Assembly: GCF_020991375.1 (NCBI RefSeq)
Contig: NZ_JAJLQZ010000006.1
Coordinates: forward strand, 186,001 to 250,000
DNA: 64,000 bases
Reading direction: 5' to 3'
Source: Glycomyces amatae
GTDB taxonomy: Bacteria; Actinomycetota; Actinomycetes; Mycobacteriales; Micromonosporaceae
Within the stretch, counting starts at the first letter, position 1. Each line of letters starts with the position of its first letter. The position numbers were made by a program, and so were the translations under genes. Below, piece after piece: positions 42,776-51,688 of this stretch. The notes under the pieces are model-generated. The model was not told the DNA's origin and did no database searches. It saw nothing but the letters and a program-made list of their open reading frames with translations.

Positions 42776-44760
42776 TCGCCGCCCTCCTTGTTCTGGTCGT
42801 GGCGGTCCGGGGGCGGGGGGCGGTGGTCGAAGGCCGACGAGGGGGGCGGGGGCGGGGACTGGGGGGCCGGGCGCGTCGCGCTGCCGGTCGGGCCGCCGCC
42901 GGGGGCGCCGTAGGCCGAGCCCGGCGGGGGCGGCGGGGTCTGCGGCGGGTACGGGGGGCCGCTCTGGGGGCGGTGGGGCGAGGGCCCGGTGGGGCCGCCG
43001 CCGGGCGGCGGGCTGTAAGGACCGCCGGGAGGCGGTGAACCGGGCGGCGGGCGGTGGGGGCCTCCGGTGGGCGGGGAGCCGGGAGGAGGGCTGTAGGGGC
43101 CTCCGGTGGGCGGCGAGCCGGGGGGCCCGGACACCGGCGAGGGGCTGACCACGGTCTCCTCGACCGTCCCGGAGCCGGGCTGGAGGTGGCCGGGGATGAT
43201 GAGCTCGGTCGGCTGGTCGCCGCCCGGGATCGGCCCCGAGTCCATGACGCCCGCGGCGTCGGCCTTCGCGGCCTCCTCGGCGGCGCGCTTGGCGGCCTGC
43301 TCGGCGAGGAACTCCGGCGGGGCCTCGGTCTTCTGGAGGCCGAACGAGGCCTGCCAGGGCTTGCGGGCGTCGTCGGAGATGCGCACGAACAGGCCGATGA
43401 GCAGCCAGGAGGCGACCAGCGAGGAGCCGCCCGCGGCGAGGAACGTCGTGGTCTGGCCGGTCATGGGGATGAGCCCGGTGACGCCGCCGAACACCACGAA
43501 CAGCTGGAAGGCGACCAGGAACGCCAGGCCGCCGGCCATGAGCGTGCCGAACAGGTCGCGCGACATGAGGCCGGTCTTGAAGCCGCGCTGCACCAGGATC
43601 GCGTACAGCAGCAGGATCGCGACGAGGCCGATGAGGCCGATCTCCTCGCCGAGGGCGGCGAGGATGAAGTCCGATTCGGACGCGGGGATGAGGTTCGGGT
43701 TGCCGGCGCCGGGCCCGTTGCCGAGCAGGCCGCCGGTGTTGAGCGCGACCAGGCCCTGCACGAGCTGCCAGGAGGAGGTCCCGGTGCCGTACACGTAGTC
43801 GGGGTTCCACGGGTCGAGCCAGATCTCGACGCGGACCCGCAGGTGCGAGAAGAACGGGTAGAGCGCGATGCAGCCGCCGATGAACATCGTGAGGCCGATG
43901 ACGATCCAGGAGGCGCGTCGCGTCGCCATGTACAGCATGGACAGGAAGATGCTGAACAGCAGCAGCGAGGTGCCGAGGTCGCGCTCCATGATGAGGATGA
44001 CGAGGCTGGCGGCCCAGACGATGACGATCGGGCCGAGGTCCTTCATGCGCGGGAGCTGGAGCCCGAGGATCTTCTTGCCCGCCACCGAGAGCATGTCGCG
44101 CTTGCGCACCAGGTAGACGGCGAAGAAGACCAGCAGCATGAGCTTGGCGAACTCGCTGGGCTGCACCGAGAAGGAGCCGAAGCGGATCCAGTTCTTGGAG
44201 CCGCCCGAGGAGGAGATCGAGGCGGGCAGGAAGCCCGGGATCGCCGCCAGGAAGATGCCCGCGAACAGCAGGATGTACGCGTAGCCGCGCAGCATCCGGT
44301 GGTTGCGCACGAGGGCCAGCAGCACGGTCAGCAGGACCACGGCCGCCATGTAGTACATGAGCTGGCGTCCGCCCTGCCCGGCGAAGATCCCCGCGTCGGG
44401 CGGGAGCGGCTCGTCGGTGAGGGCGGTGCGGTCGATGCGCCGGAGGTAGACGATGCCGATGCCGGTGAGGAACGCCGCGATCGGCACGAACAGCGGGTCG
44501 GCGTAGGGGGCGAGGAACTTCACCGCGCCCCACGCGCACATCGAGACGGTGAAGATCAGCAGCGGCAGCATGAACGTGACCGAGGTGGTGGTCCCCGTCA
44601 GCGCCAGGTCGATGGTGAGCTGGAGGCAGAACACTCCGATCCCGCCCATGACCAGCATGATCAGTTCGCGGAAGACCCGCTTGGGCATGCCCGAGAGGGG
44701 CGTGAGCGCCGGTTCTGACGGTCCCGCCGGCCGGGCGGTCGCCGACATGGGCTGGGCCAT
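42772..44760 (-). CDS. rodA: SEDS peptidoglycan polymerase RodA/FtsW family with long Pro-rich tail
   Basis: Seen: 662 residues. About eleven membrane helices (30-480) with SEDS landmarks: KNWIRFGSFSVQPSEFAKL, MERDLGTSLLLF and ASESDFILAALGEEIGLIG. After residue 480 comes an Ala/Glu helix and then about 130 residues of Pro/Gly/Ser repeats (GSPPTGGPYSPPPGSPPTGG and similar), unusual for length and presumably cytoplasmic. Polymerises lipid II into glycan strands with PbpA as its transpeptidase partner. It follows pstP by 63 bases. Confidence 0.93.
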   Translation of the reverse strand: MAQPMSATARPAGPSEPALTPLSGMPKRVFRELIMLVMGGIGVFCLQLTIDLALTGTTTSVTFMLPLLIFTVSMCAWGAVKFLAPYADPLFVPIAAFLTGIGIVYLRRIDRTALTDEPLPPDAGIFAGQGGRQLMYYMAAVVLLTVLLALVRNHRMLRGYAYILLFAGIFLAAIPGFLPASISSSGGSKNWIRFGSFSVQPSEFAKLMLLVFFAVYLVRKRDMLSVAGKKILGLQLPRMKDLGPIVIVWAASLVILIMERDLGTSLLLFSIFLSMLYMATRRASWIVIGLTMFIGGCIALYPFFSHLRVRVEIWLDPWNPDYVYGTGTSSWQLVQGLVALNTGGLLGNGPGAGNPNLIPASESDFILAALGEEIGLIGLVAILLLYAILVQRGFKTGLMSRDLFGTLMAGGLAFLVAFQLFVVFGGVTGLIPMTGQTTTFLAAGGSSLVASWLLIGLFVRISDDARKPWQASFGLQKTEAPPEFLAEQAAKRAAEEAAKADAAGVMDSGPIPGGDQPTELIIPGHLQPGSGTVEETVVSPSPVSGPPGSPPTGGPYSPPPGSPPTGGPHRPPPGSPPPGGPYSPPPGGGPTGPSPHRPQSGPPYPPQTPPPPPGSAYGAPGGGPTGSATRPAPQSPPPPPSSAFDHRPPPPDRHDQNKEGGE

Positions 44761-44823
44761 CGGTTCCCCTCGCGTCTTCGTTCAGCGTCGTTCAAGGCTC
44801 GAGTGAGCCTACATCGAACACGC

Positions 44824-46095
44824 TCAGTCGTCGCGACAGTCCTTTGCGGCCGCCGGCACCGACTCGGCGCCGTCCGCGGCGGTGACGCACAGCGGGTCGA
44901 GGTTCTCGTTGCCGGCGGCCGGGTCGGTCAGGGCGGCCAGGTCGTCCTCGGCGTCCTCCCGCCCGTCGGCGGTCCTCCCGGCCTCCAGTTCGGCCTCGAC
45001 CGAGTCGACGGCGTCCTCGGCGGGACGGCCGGAGTCGACCTCGATCCAGGCGGCCCGGTAGCCGGCCACTTCAAAAGGGAGGCCTCGGAAGAGGCTGATG
45101 TTGCCCTCGTCGGAGACGCCCACGAAGTACTGGGTGCGGGCCCACCACATGCCGCCCCCCGCGGCGAGGGCCAGCACGATCAGGCAGGCCAGGACGGTGC
45201 GCCACACGCGGCCCTTCCTGCGGGCCTTCGGCTGGCGCAGCTCCTCGGTCTCGGACTCGCCGTCCTCCTCCGCGGCCTCCTCCTCGTCCCTGACCGCGCG
45301 CAGCACGGCCGTGTCGGACTCGGCCAGGCGCGCGTCGGCGGCGGCCCCGCCGATGATCTGGCGCTGCTCCCCCGGCTCCTCGGCGACCACGTCGGCGATG
45401 AGCACCGTCACGTTGTCGGGCGCCCCGGCGTCGAGCGCCTGCTGCACGAGCGACTCGGCGGCCTCCTGCGGACTGGCGGCGGTCTGGAGCGTGCGGGCGA
45501 TGTCGGCGTCCGCGACCGGCCCGGAGAGCCCGTCGGAGCACAGCAGCAGCCGGTCGCCGACGACGCCCTTGATGGTCTGGAACGCCGGCTCGACCTCGGA
45601 GGCGCCCAGGGCGCGCAGCAGCAGCGAGCGCTGCGGGTGCCGCTCGGCCTCCTCGGCGGTGATCCGGCCCTCGTCGACGAGCATCTGCACGTAGGTGTCG
45701 TCGACGGTGATCTGCTCGAAGCCGCCCTCGCGCATCCGGTAGGCGCGGGAGTCGCCGATGTGGACCAGGTTGAACCACTCGCCGTCGAACCACAGGGCGG
45801 TGAGCGTGGTGCCCATGCCCTCCTTCTGCGGGTCGTCGGCGACGCAGCGGCGGATGGCCCGGTTCGCGTCGGCGACCGCGTCGGCCAGCTCGTCCACGAC
45901 CGAGTCCGGCGGCGGGGGCACGTCCAGTCTGGCGACGGTGTTGATCACGATGGCCGAGGCGAGGTCCCCGGCGGCCATGCCGCCCATGCCGTCGGCCACC
46001 GCTATGAAGTGGGACCCGGCGAAGACCGAGTCCTGGTTTCCTTGCCTCACCACACCGCGGTCGGAGATGGCCGCGTATCGCAGGTGCAAACTCAT
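44824..46095 (-). CDS. pstP: PP2C-type Ser/Thr phosphatase PstP
   Basis: Seen: 423 residues. PP2C motifs in order: SDRGVVRQGNQDS, ADGMGGMAAGDLAS (metal Asp35), NLVHIGDSRAYRM, LLLCSDGLSG (Asp188) and GAPDNVTVLIAD (Asp227). An acidic/basic juxtamembrane linker and one helix (about 299-318) lead to an extracellular acidic domain of about 100 residues with two cysteines. It removes phosphate from PknA/PknB and their targets. Located between fhaB and rodA, as in other actinobacteria. Confidence 0.95.
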   Translation of the reverse strand: MSLHLRYAAISDRGVVRQGNQDSVFAGSHFIAVADGMGGMAAGDLASAIVINTVARLDVPPPPDSVVDELADAVADANRAIRRCVADDPQKEGMGTTLTALWFDGEWFNLVHIGDSRAYRMREGGFEQITVDDTYVQMLVDEGRITAEEAERHPQRSLLLRALGASEVEPAFQTIKGVVGDRLLLCSDGLSGPVADADIARTLQTAASPQEAAESLVQQALDAGAPDNVTVLIADVVAEEPGEQRQIIGGAAADARLAESDTAVLRAVRDEEEAAEEDGESETEELRQPKARRKGRVWRTVLACLIVLALAAGGGMWWARTQYFVGVSDEGNISLFRGLPFEVAGYRAAWIEVDSGRPAEDAVDSVEAELEAGRTADGREDAEDDLAALTDPAAGNENLDPLCVTAADGAESVPAAAKDCRDD

Positions 46096-46168
46096 GTATC
46101 AACCGCCGTAGCGCGGGGCACACCCGCTATTCGTAGCCGACATCGCCGTCTTCACGTTCCACGGGCCG

Positions 46169-46648
46169 CTAGGGTCGCAGCTCGAACGAGGAACGCCCGA
46201 TCCGGATGGGCACCCCGAGCGGGACCGGCGTGGGTCTGGTGACTCTAGCGCGCCCCAGGTAGGTGCCGTTCGTGGAGCCCACGTCCTCGACCATCCACTG
46301 GCCGTCCACGGGCACCACGCGGGCGTGCCGGTTCGAGGCGAAGTCGTCGCGGATGACGATCGTCGAGTCGGGGGCGCGGCCGATCGTGATGGGCTGGCCG
46401 GAGAGCACGAACCGGCGGCCGGACAGCTCGCCGGTGGTCACGACCAGCCACTGCGCCGTCTGGGGGGCCTGCTGGCGGCCGCGGCCGCCGGAGGCGGGCG
46501 GGGCCGAGACGGGGCCGGCGGGCCCGGCGGTCGCGGGGCGGCGCTGGGCGAGCAGGTCGCGGGTGATGGTCCGGGCGGCGGCGAACACGAACAGCCACAC
46601 CAGCACGAGGAACCCGAACCGGGCGACGGTCTGGACTATCTCAGGCAT
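46169..46648 (-). CDS. fhaB: FHA-domain protein FhaB (FipA-like)
   Basis: Seen: 159 residues from the ATG at 46648 (GGGAG upstream). One membrane helix near the N-terminus (FGFLVLVWLFVFAAARTI), a Pro/Ala linker, then an FHA domain (about 70-159) with ITIGRAPDSTIVI, SNRHARVV and DVGSTNGTYLG, which binds phosphothreonine. In mycobacteria this protein connects PknA/PknB signals to the division machinery. Followed 73 bases later by pstP. Confidence 0.93.
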   Translation of the reverse strand: MPEIVQTVARFGFLVLVWLFVFAAARTITRDLLAQRRPATAGPAGPVSAPPASGGRGRQQAPQTAQWLVVTTGELSGRRFVLSGQPITIGRAPDSTIVIRDDFASNRHARVVPVDGQWMVEDVGSTNGTYLGRARVTRPTPVPLGVPIRIGRSSFELRP

Positions 46649-46817
46649 TCGGGGCTCCCAGCGGATGAACGGTCGGTCCCAGACACGGTAACCCACGTCG
46701 GCGCGGGCGGGGCGGCGAGCCGCCGGACCGAGCGGGTCGTCCGACCGCTGCGGGCATGGGGCCGTGGGCTTCTCGAGTGCGGGCCGACCGGCAACGGGCG
46801 CAAGGGTTCCGATGGGC

Positions 46818-46848
46818 AAAAAGGTACCCCGGCCCGAGGGGCCGGGGT
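46818..46848 (-). terminator. Intrinsic terminator with T-tract after fhaA
   Basis: A 10-bp stem (46826-46835 with 46839-46848, loop of 3) is followed on the minus strand by ACC and five T's (46822-46818). It begins 18 bases past the fhaA stop. T-tracts are rare in this genome region, so this is probably a real stop or attenuator between fhaA and fhaB. Confidence 0.75.
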
Positions 46849-46865
46849 GCGCCGGAGGACCGGGA

Positions 46866-47579
46866 TCAGCCCGCCTGGAGCGTGAGGGAGGTGGTGCCTA
46901 TTTGGATCACGTCGCCCGGCTGCATCGAGACCGTGGCGATCCGCTGGCCGTTGACCAGGGTGCCGTTGGTGGAGCCGAGGTCGGTCACCGAGACCTGGCG
47001 GCCGTCGAAGTCGACGCGCACGTGGCGGCGCGAGATGCCGACGTCGGGGAGGCGGATCTGGGCCTGCTCGCCGCGGCCGATGATCGTCGCGCCGTGGGCG
47101 ACCGTGAACTGGCGCCCGTCGGCGGTCACCAGGACCGGGCCGGTGGGGGCCTGCTGCTGGGCGGGGCCGTAGCCGCCGCCGGAGACCGGCTGGTCGACGC
47201 CCTCGTTCAGGGCCGCGACCTCGGCGGTGACGCGGAACATGCCCGTGTCCAGGCCCTCGCCGCGCTCGATCTCGACGATGACGTCGCCGTAGACGGTCCA
47301 GCCGTTCTCGCCGATGAACTCGGCCTGGGACTGGGCCAGCTCCTGCGCCAGCGCCGCCGCGTACGGGGCGAGCCGGTCGTGGTCGGGCGGGGAGAGGTCG
47401 ATGACGTATCGGTTCGGCACCAGCACGCGGCCGCCCGCGAGGACCGCCTTGTGGGTCTCGGCCTCGCGCTGCATGGCGCTCGCGATCTCGACCGGGTGCA
47501 CAACGCCCTTGAACATCTTGTTGAAGGTGCCTTCGAACAGGCCCTCCAGTTGTTTTTCCAAGCGTTGCAGAACGCTCAC
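46866..47579 (-). CDS. fhaA: FHA-domain protein FhaA
   Basis: Seen: 237 residues from a GTG at 47579 with GGAGGAG upstream. N-terminal DUF3662 domain (about 1-125) beginning VSVLQRLEKQLEGLFEGTF, a short Gly/Gln linker, and a C-terminal FHA domain (about 148-237) with TIIGRGEQAQIRLPD, ISRRHVRVD and DLGSTNGTLVNGQ. Reads phosphothreonines on PknB and on the lipid II flippase MviN in mycobacteria, restraining peptidoglycan synthesis. Shorter than mycobacterial FhaA, whose linker is longer. First gene of the locus. Confidence 0.93.
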   Translation of the reverse strand: MSVLQRLEKQLEGLFEGTFNKMFKGVVHPVEIASAMQREAETHKAVLAGGRVLVPNRYVIDLSPPDHDRLAPYAAALAQELAQSQAEFIGENGWTVYGDVIVEIERGEGLDTGMFRVTAEVAALNEGVDQPVSGGGYGPAQQQAPTGPVLVTADGRQFTVAHGATIIGRGEQAQIRLPDVGISRRHVRVDFDGRQVSVTDLGSTNGTLVNGQRIATVSMQPGDVIQIGTTSLTLQAG

Positions 47580-47804
47580 CGGTTCTCCTCCTCGTCTGAC
47601 GCCAAGCGTGCGGTGACGCACCTGATCGGCGACGTCGACCTCCGATGGTATCGGCTGGCTTCACGCGGCGGCGAGCGGTTGAGACGCAACCCTTCCCCGA
47701 GTCCGGTTCATATCGTCTGATCGGGTGAGGTCCGTGTCGGCTGGTGGTACCGAATACCGGGGTTCCCAGGCAGGGGCGGGTGGCGGCCCCGGGCGAAGGC
47801 GCGT

Positions 47805-48155
47805 ATGGTGACGCGGGTGACAGATCGCGACTTCAGCTCATTCGTCCGGGACGTGCGCAAACGCGCCCACGTCTCGTTCCGCGAGCTCTCCGACTCCGCC
47901 GGGGTCTCGAACCCCTACCTCCAGGGCGAGCGCGGTGTGCGCCGCCCCAGCGGCGCGGTGCTGCGGCAGCTGGCACTGGCGCTGCGGATGACCACCCCGA
48001 TCATGTACCTGCGCGCGGGGATGACGCCCGAGAACGGATCGGGGATGCCGCTGGCCATCGCCACCGACCGCGACCTCACCCCGAAGCAGAAGCAGACCCT
48101 CACCGAGATGTACGACGCGTTCGTCCACCAGAACGAGCGCACCGCCCCGAAGTAG
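47805..48155 (+). CDS. XRE-family helix-turn-helix protein
   Basis: Seen: 116 residues from an ATG at 47805 (GAAGG 9 bases upstream). HTH_3 domain at about 10-70: FVRDVRKRAHVSFRELSDSA, with the recognition stretch VSNPYLQGERGVRRPSGAVL and LALALRMTTPIMYL. A C-terminal helix (TPKQKQTLTEMYDAFV) may dimerise. Divergent from fhaA across 225 bases, so it may act on that promoter. Related small XRE proteins sit beside fhaA in some actinomycetes, but no function is established for this one. Confidence 0.82.
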   Translation: MVTRVTDRDFSSFVRDVRKRAHVSFRELSDSAGVSNPYLQGERGVRRPSGAVLRQLALALRMTTPIMYLRAGMTPENGSGMPLAIATDRDLTPKQKQTLTEMYDAFVHQNERTAPK

Positions 48156-48166
48156 GGCCGCGAATC

Positions 48167-48193
48167 GACCGGGCGCCGGTGGGGCGCCCGGTC
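48167..48193. terminator. Terminator between convergent XRE and aminotransferase genes
   Basis: An 11-bp perfect stem (48167-48177 with 48183-48193, 5-base loop), 12 bases after the XRE stop. Confidence 0.8.
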
Positions 48194-48220
48194 CTGTCGT
48201 GTCCGGGCCCGGTGCGGGGG

Positions 48221-49309
48221 CTATGACTCCATGAAGGCGCGCAGCGCCTCGAGCACCGCGTCGTTCTCCTCCGGCAGTCCGATCGTGACGCGGACGCCGT
48301 CGCCCGCGAAGGGCCGCACCAGGACGCCCCGCTCCTCGCAGTGCACGGCGAAGTCGACGGCCTTGTCCCCCAAGGGAAGCCAGAAGAAGTTCGCCTGCGT
48401 GTCCGGCACGTCCGGTACCAGTTCCCTTGCCGCCGTGACGGTCCGCTTGCGCTCGGAGACGACGAGCGCGACTCGGCGGCGCATCTCCCCCTCGGCGGCG
48501 AGCGCGGCCAGCGCCGCCGACTGCGCGGCGGCGTTGACGGCGAAGGGGATCACGCACTTGCGCACCGCGTCGGCGACCTCGGGCGCGGCGACCATGTAGC
48601 CGACGCGCAGGCCCGCGAGGCCCCAGGCCTTCGAGAAGGTCCGGAAGACCACGGCGTTGGGCCGGTCCCCGTAGCGCTCGACCGCGTCCGGGCAGGCCGG
48701 GTCGGTCACGAACTCGCGGTAGGCCTCGTCGACCACGACCAGGACGTGCTCGGGGACCGCCGCGAAGAGCCGGTCGAGCTCGTCGGCGGTGACCACCGGT
48801 CCGGTCGGGTTGTTGGGGCTGCACACCAGGACGGCCCGCGTGTCGGGGCCGACGGCCGCGATGATCGCGTCGACGTCGTGGCGGTGGTCGGCGGTGTTCG
48901 GGACCTGGACGCTGCGGAGCCCGGCGACGGTGGCCGCGATCGGGTAGGCCTCGAAGGACCGCCACGAGTAGACGACCTCGCCGCCGGGGACGGCGACGGC
49001 CTGGAGCAGGTGGCCGATGAGGGCGACCGAGCCGGTGCCGGTGGCGATGCGGTCGGCGTCCACGCCGAGCCGCTCGGCCAGGGTCTCGCGCAGGCGCACC
49101 ACCCCGAGGTCGGGGTAGCGGTGGACCTCGGCGGCGGCCGCGGCGATCGCCTCGGGGACGCCGGGGAGGGGGCCGTAGGGCACCTCGTTGCTGGAGAGCT
49201 TCACCGCGTCCGGGACGGCCTTGCCGGGGACGTAGCGGGGGATGGCCCCGAGGTCGGCCCGCAGCGGGGTCGCGCGGGGGGCGTCGTCGGCTCTCGACGG
49301 ATCGGTCAT
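48221..49309 (-). CDS. Class I/II PLP aminotransferase, histidinol-phosphate/aromatic type (Pat/HisC-like)
   Basis: Seen: 362 residues; the ATG overlaps the stop of the RDD gene (ATGA). Fold-type I motifs: KLSSNEVPYGPLPGV (substrate N-terminal loop), YPDLGVVRLRETLAERLGVD, VCSPNNPTGPVV, VVDEAYREFV (PLP-binding Asp/Tyr) and the PLP lysine in FRTFSKAWGLAGLRVGY. C-terminal RPFAGDGVRVTIGLPEENDAVL binds the phosphate or carboxylate. This is the pattern of actinobacterial 'Pat' enzymes that act on phenylalanine or histidinol phosphate. No his genes surround it, so an aromatic role is as likely as histidine synthesis. Confidence 0.88.
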   Translation of the reverse strand: MTDPSRADDAPRATPLRADLGAIPRYVPGKAVPDAVKLSSNEVPYGPLPGVPEAIAAAAAEVHRYPDLGVVRLRETLAERLGVDADRIATGTGSVALIGHLLQAVAVPGGEVVYSWRSFEAYPIAATVAGLRSVQVPNTADHRHDVDAIIAAVGPDTRAVLVCSPNNPTGPVVTADELDRLFAAVPEHVLVVVDEAYREFVTDPACPDAVERYGDRPNAVVFRTFSKAWGLAGLRVGYMVAAPEVADAVRKCVIPFAVNAAAQSAALAALAAEGEMRRRVALVVSERKRTVTAARELVPDVPDTQANFFWLPLGDKAVDFAVHCEERGVLVRPFAGDGVRVTIGLPEENDAVLEALRAFMES

Positions 49310-50178
49310 GCGGAGGGCTCCTTTTCTCCCTGCGTCTCAGTGGATCGCACTTCGACGACGGCAGTGCCGGGCGACTTGTCGTGCAGGCACTGGCGGAACG
49401 GTTGGTCTCTCACGCACCATATCCCGTCCAGGAACCACAGGATCGCGCCGAAGGGGAAGCAGATGAGCGGCAGCGCCGCGTAGGACCAGCGCAGCAGGAG
49501 GCGGCCCCAGCCGAGCCCGACGGGCGCGAGCGAGACGACCTTGATCCCCATGAGCCGCTTGCCGAGCGTCTGCCCGGAGTTGAGGGTCGCGGGGACCTCG
49601 TAGGCGAACCACAGGCCGAGGGCGATGAGGAGCACGACCCACCACTGGTCGGAGGCCCGGGCGGGCATCTGCACGTCGGCCGGGTCGTCGGCGGCGGCCG
49701 CTTCGAGCACGTAGGGCCAGACGGTCTGCATGAACTGGTAGATGAAGTAGCCGTTGACGACGGCGTTGAGCACCAGCAGGCAGACGAGGTCGACCAGGCG
49801 GGCGACGAAGCGCTGGCCGGGGTGGGCCAGGAGGCGGCCGCCGAGGATGCGGTCGACGTCGTGGCGGGTGATCCAGCCGATGGTGACGCCGAGGGAGCGG
49901 ATCGGCACGGTGTCGGGCGGCTGGACGGTGCCGGGGGTGCGCTGGATGATCTTCGGCGGCGGGCCGTCCCCGAAGCGCGGGTCCGCCGGCAGCGTCTGGA
50001 CGGGCGCGTCCGGTGTGGACTGCGGGAGCGGCTCCGGTTCGGGGTCGACCGGCTCGGGCTCGGCGGGCGGCTCTTCGCCTGCGGGGACGGGCTTGCCGAT
50101 CCAGCCGGCACCGTCCCAGTAGCGTTGCGTGGCGGGGTCGGCGGGGTCGGCGTACCAGCCGGGTTCGATCGTGGTCAT
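49306..50178 (-). CDS. RDD-family membrane protein with N-terminal DUF2510 domain
   Basis: Seen: 290 residues from the ATG at 50178, where the DUF2510 signature begins (PGWYADPADPATQRYWDGAGW). An acidic Pro/Glu linker follows, then an RDD domain from about 120: FVARLVDLVCLLVLNAVVNG carrying the Arg and Asp of the family name, WWVVLLIALGLWFAYEVPAT, and SGQTLGKRLMGIKVVSLAP, ending with a soluble tail. Function of RDD proteins is largely unknown; some are sodium/proton antiporter-like. Translationally coupled to the downstream aminotransferase. Confidence 0.85.
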   Translation of the reverse strand: MTTIEPGWYADPADPATQRYWDGAGWIGKPVPAGEEPPAEPEPVDPEPEPLPQSTPDAPVQTLPADPRFGDGPPPKIIQRTPGTVQPPDTVPIRSLGVTIGWITRHDVDRILGGRLLAHPGQRFVARLVDLVCLLVLNAVVNGYFIYQFMQTVWPYVLEAAAADDPADVQMPARASDQWWVVLLIALGLWFAYEVPATLNSGQTLGKRLMGIKVVSLAPVGLGWGRLLLRWSYAALPLICFPFGAILWFLDGIWCVRDQPFRQCLHDKSPGTAVVEVRSTETQGEKEPSA

Positions 50179-50670
50179 CGAGGCCCATTCTTGCAGCCCC
50201 CGCCGAGCTTTCCCAGTCAGTTCGGACACAGGATGCTGAGAGTGGGGCGCCGGGGCCCGGAGACAGCGGCACGGCCCAGTCGATTACTGCCCCGACTGGG
50301 CCGCTCGCTACTTGCTCCACATCCAACCGAGTTACCAAGCGTGAAGTCTCTGTTAGCGGTGTCCTGCTCCTAGGTGCTGGACCCGCTGTGCCTCCCGACG
50401 GCTCAGGTCGCACGTGGGTACTCGGCGGCTGTGCGCGATTCCTTCAGGTCTGCGGGGACCGTGTCCCCGGGAAGTCCTTCCGGCTCCGTAACTCATTTCT
50501 ACTCGGGTACTGACGGGTAGTAAACCCCTAACCCGAAAAAATCCGAGCGTAATTCTCGAACGCCCGGCCGACGGGGCCCGGTTCCCTTGATTCGGCACGG
50601 GTCGGACGGGGTATGGGCTACGTTGCGGGGCAGCGCAGCCGCGCGCCCACGACCAGCAGAGGAGGCCGCC
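50179..50670. other. Divergent gap between the RDD gene and the DUF4190-like gene
   Basis: 492 bases without a supported gene. A lower-GC patch at about 50505-50565 (GGGTAGTAAACCCCTAACCC, then GAAAAAATCC) probably holds promoter elements for the gene at 50671. I checked for a tRNA cloverleaf and saw none. Confidence 0.4.
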
Positions 50671-51636
50671 ATGACCACCTATCCGCCCGATCCCGAGCGG
50701 CGGAGGCCGGATGAGCCGGGTTCCGAGGAGGCCCGGCCTGAGGAGGCATGGCCCGAGGAGGCCGAGCCGGGCGGGGCCGGGCCGGCCCGGCCCGCCTGGG
50801 ACAAGGTGGGGCCGCAGCCGCCGCACGAGCCGGCGTGGGAGCAGGGGCCGAGCAAGTCGCAGCCCCCGAGCGAGCCCGCCCGGGAGGGGGACGCCGCCGG
50901 GCGGCCCCTGCCCGACGAGCCCCCCTGGGACGAGCCGGACGCGGCCGAACCGGCCCTCGGCCCGACCGAGCCGCAGCGGGGGCTGGAGGAGCCGGACCCG
51001 AACGACCCGGACCCGGTCGAGCCGAACCAGTCGCCGTCGAGCGATCCGGACCGGCCCGACGAGTCCGAACCCGAGCCGTTCAGCGGGAACCCGGCGCCGC
51101 CCGAGCGGGGCCCGGACCCCGAGCGCAACCCCGGCGGCGTGCCGCCCGAGGACCCGGTCCCCGGGGCCTCGCACGGCGCGGCGCCCGAGGGCTCGCCGCC
51201 GCCCGCCGTACCGCCGCCGCCCGCGCCGCAGCCCCCGTCGCCGAGCGGCGCGGGGTACAGCCCGTACGCGGGCGGGGCGGTCCCGCCCCCGGCGCCCCCG
51301 CCGCCGGACTACGGCGGCGGCGGAGGCGGCGACGGGCCGCTGCACGGGCGGCCGAGCAACGGCATGGGCACGGCGGCGCTCGTCTGCGGCGTCATCGCCC
51401 TCGTCCTGTCCTTCATCCCGGGGGTCAACTGGTTCAGCTGGCCGCTCGGGATCCTCGCGATCGTGTTCGGCGCGATCGGGTGGAGCCGCGCGAACAAGGG
51501 GCAGGCGACCAACAAGGGCATCGCCATCGCCGGCCTCGTGCTCGGCATCCTGTCGTTCTTCACGTTCTGCCTGATCTACGCGATCATCGGGGCGGGCAGC
51601 GGCTCGATGTACTACGACGCGGCGCCGATGCCCTGA
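50671..51636 (+). CDS. DUF4190-like membrane protein with long Pro/Glu-rich head
   Basis: Seen: 321 residues; AGAGGAGG gives the ribosome site for the ATG at 50671, although the frame is open from 50587. Residues 1 to about 225 are disordered, rich in Pro, Glu, Asp and Gly, first acidic then PPPPAP-like. The last 90 residues have two membrane hairpin helices (GTAALVCGVIALVLSFIPG, IAIAGLVLGILSFFTFCLI) around WSRANKGQATNKGIAIAG, the DUF4190 pattern. Probably membrane-anchored with a cytoplasmic disordered arm. Function unknown. Confidence 0.8.
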   Translation: MTTYPPDPERRRPDEPGSEEARPEEAWPEEAEPGGAGPARPAWDKVGPQPPHEPAWEQGPSKSQPPSEPAREGDAAGRPLPDEPPWDEPDAAEPALGPTEPQRGLEEPDPNDPDPVEPNQSPSSDPDRPDESEPEPFSGNPAPPERGPDPERNPGGVPPEDPVPGASHGAAPEGSPPPAVPPPPAPQPPSPSGAGYSPYAGGAVPPPAPPPPDYGGGGGGDGPLHGRPSNGMGTAALVCGVIALVLSFIPGVNWFSWPLGILAIVFGAIGWSRANKGQATNKGIAIAGLVLGILSFFTFCLIYAIIGAGSGSMYYDAAPMP

Positions 51637-51649
51637 CGAGGGAGCTGAC

Positions 51650-51675
51650 GGGCCGGGCGCGACCGCGCCCGGCCC
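51650..51675. terminator. Bidirectional terminator between the DUF4190-like gene and nagA
   Basis: A 12-bp stem with a 2-4 base loop, centred at 51662 (GGGCCGGGCGCG pairing with CGCGCCCGGCCC), in the 52-base convergent gap. Confidence 0.8.
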
Positions 51676-51688
51676 GCCGCGTTCCAGC

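Noticed and set aside
50179-50670. tRNA or small structured RNA in the gap
   Set aside because: No cloverleaf with T-arm GTTCxAxxC and matching acceptor stem could be built; only an AT-rich promoter-like patch is visible.
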